The translations under genes and the position numbers were made by a program. Below, in pieces: positions 50,101-59,100 of a stretch of DNA of 64,000 bases (position 1 is the stretch's first letter; each line of letters opens with the position of its first letter). The stretch is from assembly GCA_037783415.1 (NCBI GenBank), contig JAZGTN010000035.1, positions 496,001 through 560,000 of the forward strand. Direction: 5' to 3'. Source of the DNA: Leptasterias polaris. Taxonomy: Eukaryota; Echinodermata; Asteroidea; Forcipulatida; Asteriidae. The notes under the pieces are model-generated. The model was given only the letters and a program-made list of their open reading frames with translations, was not told the origin of the DNA and ran no database searches.

Positions 50101-53100
50101 GATGTAAACATGGCCCCCTTCAGTCTGATGTTAAACCAAATCCCAGTACGTTTTTATAGCTGTGTTTGCTTCCCTCGCATGTGCATTCTTGAGCCCATAC
50201 ATTCTTTCAAGATAGACATAGTGTCTTTATGTCTGTCTGTCTGTCTGTACAAGATAGACATTGTGGTGTAATCTTTAGGTAGGAACTGTACTTGCGGAGT
50301 TTTTTTTACAGAATGTATGTTTTTAACAAGAAAATATTAATAAAAAGGAAGAATAGGAAACAAGAAAATATTAATAAAAAGGGAGAATAGGAAACAATTG
50401 AGGAAAGCCCACAAGTTCGCTCTGCTAAATAAGACTGTCTGTGTGTTTTGTCGGGCTGTGTCTGTTTGTCTGTCTGTGTCTGTTGGGCTGTCTGTGTATG
50501 TTTGTCTGTCTGTGTATGTTGAGTAGTTGGCTACATGCTTGATCAAAAGAAGCCGTCCTTTTATAGGGTAAAAAGTTCTAATATAGAAGTTCACGTATAT
50601 TGGAAAACAGTTAATCACTAATGTTTGTGTGCAACCTTCTGACAAAATGGCAAGACAATGTCATTTAACTTTGATAGTTTTCTATGATGTTTTTCAGTAA
50701 ATGGTTTAATGTTAACCTCCAATTAATGTAGTCATTCATTGAGGCTATTGCGATTCTTATTTATTCATCAATCTTCGATTCCTTCTCTTAAGTAGCTCAT
50801 CGAACGATGCTGGCAGACAACCCCGACCCTGCGACCACCCTTCTCCCAGATAAAGACGACCATACACAGCATCAACCCCAACAAGCTCAGCCCCGTCGAC
50901 ATGATGATGCAGCTCATGGAGAAATACTCCAGACATCTTGAGGCGCTCGTGAACGAGAGGACACAAGATCTTGAGTTGGAGAAACAAAAAACCGATCGTC
51001 TTCTCTACAGTAAGTCTTTCCGCTATGCTGTGTGTCTATACAGGGGGGGGGGGGGGGGGCATCCTATATGACTTCATAATTCACAATCATTAATTGACTT
51101 GCTCCAGTCCCCAGTCACCACATCTCAATATCGTGACAGAATTCGCAACGCGAGACTCGGCGGCGAGCGTGTCACGTTCCAAAGCCCACCGGTGTGCTAT
51201 AAAGTCCCCATTGGAACTGCCTCGATGAAAAGGGCATTGTGCCGAGCGTTATATCGTCTCTCGGATTGAAGGGAAGATTTTGTCGTTTCGATTCGCCATC
51301 CTTTGCTCGTTTGCTTTTAAAGATTACTGCTCAGAAAATAGAAGTTGTAGTAGATAATTCAATCATTTAACCCTTGCATTTTGGTCGAGGCTAACCGTGG
51401 CACAAAAAGATAGACTGAGTGACAAATCCCAGAGGGAGTTGATGCGACTGTCGGAAGTGCTGAGTTAGGGAGGACATTGTTAGCTCGTATCGATCGAAAC
51501 GCAGCTCGAATGGACCACACTTTTTTCCACGTCTGTTGTCCGCTCGAGAACGTGTTTTTTCTTTTTTTCTTTTTATTGAGGGAAAAGGGGTTCTGGTTAG
51601 GGTGAAAGTAAACCCTAATTGGGACAGTATTGTAGGTCGACGGTTGACCCCGTGTGCCCTGCTCAAAGGTGCTGTCACACTTGTCACTTGATGTCGCTAC
51701 TATCTGCCCCAAATAGCTATGCCAAATCCGAAGAAGTGTGTATGCTGGCCTCAATGGCAGACTTTTGGTTACACATAGGGCCAAGTTCACTCAAAGACCA
51801 AGTTCGCTTGTCAACCTCGTTCCCAGGGCTGATCGATCTCGCCGCTCCATTTTTCCCCCAGCATGCCTTACTCGCTCATAAGACGAGATGTATAATGGTA
51901 GCGAGGCTGGCATTTTTGTCGACATAGACTTTGTAAGTCTCGCGCGTATTCGAACATTGTGACCGTTGAAGTGCGCAAGTTGGCTTCATCACACGTTAAA
52001 GATATGGACGTGGAAACAAAAATGTTAATTTTGTTTTTCACGCGAGAGACTTGCACGTTCTGTTGCCTGGTACCCAACACTTGTTTTTGAGCATGGGTAC
52101 CAGTTAATATTGGCCACTATAGTCGACAAGACTGTTGTTGTGCAAACTTGGCCCAGGTAAGTATACCAGCACACCTTTACCAGAGGTAAATCCATTGTTC
52201 TGTAAAACAGTTGAAGTTTGTCTGGCGAGTCTGCTGCCCCCTATATATTATTCATTTTAAATCGAATGACGTATTTCTTAGTCTTTTGTGGTGCAACTTG
52301 AAAGCTCCTTTAAAGCGAGGGGGCGGAATGGGTCACACTGGCCTATAGACCTTATGCATTGACGTCACCAAGCCGCCATCTTAGAGGTAAACTGATGATG
52401 AAACAATGGAAACGCGCAGATTTGTACGCGCGGCGCACAGGACTGGCCAATGAACGGCTTCCGTTTGACCTCTAGGCGAGGGCGCCCTACTCAAATGACG
52501 TCATATGCATAAGGCCTATAAGTAGAGTTATAGGTTAATTGAGACAAATATCGTTACTTGTACCCGAGTTACGATTCCCCTGATGTGTGGCTGTACAAAC
52601 AAATTTAACATAAGGAAGAACGGTACATAGAGCGATTCTCGGTATACCACATGATCTAGTTATTGTTTGGCTGGAATGTTGTCTACATGATACACCCCTC
52701 AACATTTTGGAATGGTGCCTGTTCAAATTACTATTCCATTTGTCAAAATAATTGACATCATCGGTGATTAATGTGGTTAGTTTTGTTGTAACAGGTAGTT
52801 CACAAGGACTTAGTGATACAGATTGTGTAGAATGATGGAGAACACATTGTTTATAATGAATCAAAATGTGTACAGAATCAATCGTGAAGCATGGAGCCAG
52901 GCTTGCCGGTATTTGAAAGAGCAACAAACATGTTGGTTTGTAGAGTATGAGGAAGAGAAAGTTAAGTCCATTTCGTACTGGGAATTCCCTTTCCACACTT
53001 GAATTACTAACCCCGGGTAACTCCCGGGTGGAAGGGAGTTGTGAGCTTGGGCCTGCCGACTTTTTTTTAAGTTATGGAAATAAATAGGAAATGCATGTTG

Positions 53101-56100
53101 AGTATTAATGGCACACCCCGAAAACCTGCTGTTTTATACTAGTGTTTTATTTTGCATCTTGAGACATATTATTAAAGACATTTTCCAGCTCCTCTCCATA
53201 GGTATTTTTGTCTTATACATTTACAAATCATTGGAAAATAATTCAACTTTTTTTCGTTTCCTCACTTATTTTAATTATATTTTACATTTGAAAAAACGTG
53301 AGGGCTGCATGACAGTTGTTGCTGATAAACGCAAACCTATTGGTTTTGGCTTTGAGCTCGGGCATCATCAAACATCCTAATTTGTATACGAAGCCGAGTG
53401 GTCACCGACCAATCATGCAAGGAATATGATAAAATCTCCTCGCGCCGCACACGGTTTTAACGCATAACGTAACGTCCAGAAAATGGTTTACTGTTTCCAG
53501 TTACAGGTGGCCGACTATACCCATGTGTGACGTCAAGTGGGAACTATAAATAGCCTCCATCGACGTTTTACAAAGACTATAGGGTCCAACCTGGTCAACC
53601 GCACGTGTGTTTTACAGTGATATTTACACTGCGTGCTCTGCATTGTGGCCTTGGCTGGAGCCTCTCGGTAGTTTTAATCACAGTTTCACGCCGACGTGAC
53701 CTAAACTGGTGGCTGTGATAAAAAACGAATTAAGGCAGTGGCGGGCAAATACAGAAGCTGCAGTAGTGGCCCACTTTCTCTCACCACGGTGAGCTCCAAT
53801 TTGCAGACGTTTGAATTAAAAACAAATTTTAATGTTTCACTTCACCGTGTCTTTTTCAGGTATGTTGCCAAAACCCGTTGCAGATAACTTACGGCAGGGG
53901 ATCGCATCCAAAGCCGAGTCTTTTGAAAGTTGTACAATATTCTTCAGGTACGTTTAAAGGCCCTGTACACTATTGGTAGGATCGAAAAACACAAATGTTC
54001 ACAGATTCACACATAACTTACATGATTTAAAGTAAGTAATGGTAGAAAGGGTTCCTTAAAATATTTCTGCCTAAAATGCTATCGTTGCTGAGAAATGAGT
54101 AAAACAATAGTTTTTATCGCGCGCGATAATAAACTCGATGTTTGAAAAACAGAAAAAACATAAGGTCTCTTTTCACTATTTTCTCGTAACCTCGATGACC
54201 AATTGAGCTCAAATTTTCACAGGTTTGTATTTCATGTATGTGGTTGATTACACAAAACATGAACACTGTCTGTGATTATTTTGTCAGCTCTACCAATTCT
54301 GTATAATACCTTTAATAGCTGCTTGGTTCCCTGTATACCCATCGGCAACGACAGTACCTAGACTGTGAAATAACAAGGGATCATACTTGTTTTCAACCTC
54401 AAGCCTTGGTTTGTGTTAGAAAATAATAATAATCATAACAAAACTTATAATGCACACATTATCCCCCCGTAAGATTGCTTACAAGACTACAACACAAAAA
54501 CCTATACACAATTTTATACATGGGAAAATGACAATGAAAATCCCGTTTTGAGTCGAGATTTAAATGTACTTTAAGGAACTAGATGTTTGTATGTGCAGCG
54601 GTAACTAATTCCACTAACGAGAAGCAGCTGTAGCAGATCCCATGATATTGTGGCAACAAAACTTCGTTTACATTAATTAATTTGTGGAAAGGGGAGGAAT
54701 AGATGACGATTGGTAACTCACTGATCTCTACCACACTGATTGCAATGGGCCTCCATCGCTGAGGTTAAACAATTTAAACGTACAAAAAACTACCGGTACG
54801 CGTCCCACCTAGTTCACATTTCGCGAACGATAGGTTAGACTTGTTCCCTGTCTTTATATATCCGTATTAGGATAGACAGGTACATGCTGGATGTACAAAC
54901 CCTAAGTTTCATTGGATATTATGCATTGACACACTGCGTATAGTACACACAACTGCTAACACTGGTGATTCTACACACACTCAGTATTATGGCATGCACA
55001 AATCAAGTGGGTCAAGGGTAGGCCTTCATGTACATCTGACAGGCAACCAGGAGTTCCTAAAGGTCGGTAGATGGCTTTGTTCACGTGTTCCGGCTATTAA
55101 ATGTAAGGTCTTCCTTTGACCTCTCACTGAGGGCGCTGTTTGAGCTTGTGGCGTCATAATATGCTCGTTTTGAGGTATCAACACGTCAACCGGTGCCTGC
55201 AGCGTCAGGGCATTATTACTAGTGTCGTTGCATTGGTCACTCATTTACGCTTGGTGGCGCCTTTTATTTTTTGTATAAGTTGGTAGTTGACTAAAGCTAT
55301 TTTAAATTCAAGATCTTGTCGACACAAAATCGCCCTCTGCTTTTGAGCAGATAGATCATCTCGCTTGTCGTATCTGTCGACACCCTACATGTCATCTCTG
55401 AGGTACCGCCAAAATTGAATAATACAAAATACTGCTAAACACTGATCAAAAAACGCCCGTTCGTTTCTTTTGTGACAAGTACGGGCACCGTCTAATTTGT
55501 CCTGAACGACCGTCCGTGTTATTTGGTGTATTATTTTCCCCGTAAAACCTTTGAGTGGGGGTTGGTAACAGTAAGTCATTTGTTATTTATTTCACTGTTT
55601 TCTCCAGAGCGCAGTGCCTTGGGGGAGTCAAAGGTCTTGATATCTTAAACTGGACCACTCCACATATAAAGAAGGGTATCGGGTCCCAGACATGTGTATA
55701 GTGTTTTGTTAAGTTTTGGTGGATTTTTGAGGGGCTAATAAAAAAATATTTTCACTCATACTTCGTGCACAAAACTGTACGGACATACAGACCTACCCAG
55801 ATCTAACCCTCTGATAAAGTGCAGCCACCTGTTCTTTGTAGCTGGCTTCCAGATGTCTTGCTGACAGCCTGTGCCATGGTTCTGAAGTTTCCCACATTCC
55901 TCCCCTGCCAACCAAACTTTGTTGGCTTACTGTGGAGCCAGTAACTAGTGGAACCTTCCCGTATTTGTGTAAATCTCGGGGTTACTCCCCCAATCAAAGG
56001 TTAATAAACAGTAACAATTAAATGCTGATTAAATGCAGTTTGATCTGATAGTCGTCTGGTGTGACGTTAGTTAGATGAGAGGAAGTACAAAGTATCGGTC

Positions 56101-59100
56101 AATTAGTATTTAAACTTCCTTCTGGGTGACGGCGCAAAAATACTTTTCTAAAAAATAAGCTATTATGTAGTTTCAGTCCAAATAAAATGATTCCAGCCAC
56201 TTGAGAAACGACGGATTCAAATTTTAGAATCCATACTCACTCCCTCCTCGGTCTCTCTCTCTCCCTCTCTCTTGAAAAGTGCATAGGTTTAAAACTTATA
56301 GCTCATTCAAGTCACGTATTAGTTAGTCCAACATGTTTCAGCTCTGGGAACGCAAGGCTTCCACCGTGCAGGGAATACAGTAAGAGCCTCGTCCAATGCA
56401 TTTTAAAACATCCCCGGTTCAAAGAGAAGTGTCAGTCTGGTAATCGTCTGGCTCCCATGCATAATTCTGCTACTGCCGTAGATTAATGTGTCATAGATAC
56501 GGGGATGAGTCATGCGAGACTTTAATTTTGTGGTTTCGACCGAGAGTTTTTTTGATCCGCTGCAAATCCCACTGCAGCGGTGTTTGTGTGAAATGCAAAA
56601 ACCTATACAAAAAATCAGTTCATTGTGTCGTTCACAAACGGAAAATTTGAATTTCAAATCTCGGTATCAAACTATGAGACTGGAATCCCTTCACCCACTC
56701 AGAACGCTCGGTGTTCAGTGTTTTACTTGGACATTGTAAATGCAAAGATGGTCAATAACAAAATCTCTTTTTCAAGTACTGGGCGTTTGGGGATAATAAG
56801 ATTAAGTATGGATGGAAGTTCACAAGGAGCGTCCTTGAACCATGCATTGAGCAGAATTTTAAAACCCTGCAGTGAAGACCATGCAGATCATGCTGACAAT
56901 TATTTTAATATTTCCGTTGTTTTAACCACATCGTACTCACTGGCCAGCTCATGTGCCATGATATCCTAAGCTGGACCATACCACACGTCCTAGAGGGGAT
57001 CGATCGATAGGGGTCAGTGATTTGGTCAGGAGGGGACAGGCATCTTTGCATCTCTACCAGCATCTTTTGTTTACAAAGTTGGTATGTTATGGTAGATAAA
57101 GCAAAATTATTATTATTATTATTATTATTAATGGTTTATTCATTTGAATCAAAAACAACCAAAAGGCTGACGATTTTCAAGTGTACAAAGTTAAGAAACT
57201 AGAAATTAACCAAAAAAACGGATAAAAGCATACATCAACTTACACACATAAAAGTATAGTTACAAACTCGCATGTAAAAAATGTTTTAAAACATGATTTA
57301 AAAAATGGAAGACAACACTCTTATTAAACTTCAACTACTGGCAGGAGCTGACAAATTATAAAACTTAACCAGTTACTTAATTAAACAGATACGCTTAAAT
57401 TAACCCAGGCAATACCTCAACATGTAAACAATACACTTAGATAAAACATCTTTGAACAAAATTCAAAACAAATCCTCCTAACCTATGGAAAAAGCTTGTT
57501 AGCATGAGCTGACAACGTACAGGGACATTGCAACCAAACAGATCCCTTGCTTTAGTGTTTGAAGGGACTCGGTGTCGTCAGGGTCATGCATAAAGACAAG
57601 CTAAGCACAACACAATGCTGCTTACCGGGATCGGGTTACCAGCCAAAATACCACATAATGTTTACTTAATTGTCATGGTTCCAAGTGCACTTTTCATTGG
57701 CAGAATTAGTGTTGTATTACTATTAGCTGTTTAGGTAGCTATACGTGAACGTAAGCATTTCTTTAAAAAAGGTCCGTGCGGATTCCGCTTCAGGACTCAG
57801 TTGTAGCATTGTCACGAAATACTGTTGAACAACGGAAGGGTGAATTGCGCTGCACGTAATGTCAAATCAGATTTCAGAAAACATTAATTCCAGCGTGTTG
57901 TTAAAATTGCATGAAGCACGTTCATCTTATTCAAGCTACTTTCCCGCCAAACATGAATGTTGGCCCCGCCAAAACGGGCTCGAATGTACACGCCAAAATA
58001 ACCATTCTTCACACGCTCTGACTACGGAAGTTCAAACACACGGAAGTGCTTTGTTAATGGTTTCGAAAGGCCACCAACAAAGCAAGCAACGGCGGTGACA
58101 ACCCCCCCTCCCCCCCCCCCCCCCCCATTCATTGATTTCGAACACCAAATTAAAAAGCTTTTAACGCCATATAAAGCAGCGCAACGATGTTCAAGCAATC
58201 CAGAGAACGTGGTCCTCGTTAGTACCAAAACGAAGTCTCCTTCCCAGGTGCTATTTTCAAAATCTTGTTCCATTACATCAAGCCGGTCTTTCCTGCCCCC
58301 CAGGGGAGCGACGAGTAAACCCATTACGGAAGGGTTGTTTGTCGAAATACAGGTGGTTGAAAACGAGCAGACGAGACCTTTTTACGCGGGAAATCTTATC
58401 TGCCATTACCCACACGCGCCCCTTGTGAGCTATTTTAAAGGACAAAGTCCACTATTTCTTTTGATGATAAATGCCTTTGCCTCCCATTTTATAAATACAA
58501 GACCTGTCCCCTCAGAGAATGAAGATTGCATTTTGCCAAAATGGATTTCAGAAAATATCTGGATTCGTTATGGGAAAACAGCTTTACAAAGTGATTTAAC
58601 TATTGAAAAACAACCAAATTTTATGATTTTTTTAATTCAGATTTGATTAACGATTAATTTTCTTCACCTTTTTTCGTAAAAAGTCCATCACACATACGAA
58701 GAGCCTTTTTCAGATATGATTTTTTTGTTTGGTTTGGATGTATTCAGACAACATTAATGTACCCGAACCTAATATTACGCAGCATTGTGTCCACCATATA
58801 AATGGCTTCTTGAAATTGTGCAATTCCTTGTTGGTGCAGTTTTAAAAAGACAGTATACATAATTATAGATTCGATCATTCTGTTGGAATCCGGACTATTA
58901 AAGGGACACGTTGCCTTGGATTGGCCGATTTGGGCTATGAAAAACGTTTGATATGAAATGAATTTGGCTGGAAAGATGTTTTAAAATATATAATTAACAT
59001 ACTGATCCACACAAATATGTCTTGAAATTGTGTGGTTTTCCTTTAACTTCGTGACCTAACATGGTCCGCCATTTCGTAGAACCAAATTCAGTTTTGACTC

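Larger units (their letters stand above)
51010..53859 (+). other. Receptor GC intron between exons 9 and 10
   Basis: The intron of 2850 nt contains a G run (51043-51059), a MITE (52344-52520) and a diverged family D copy near 53390-53550. A 153-codon minus-strand frame at 52535-52996 has no recognisable domain. Confidence 0.8.

Noticed and set aside
52535..52996. 153-codon minus-strand frame
   Set aside because: No motif, GTG rather than ATG at the start, and it lies in an intron with a neighbouring MITE. Chance is adequate.
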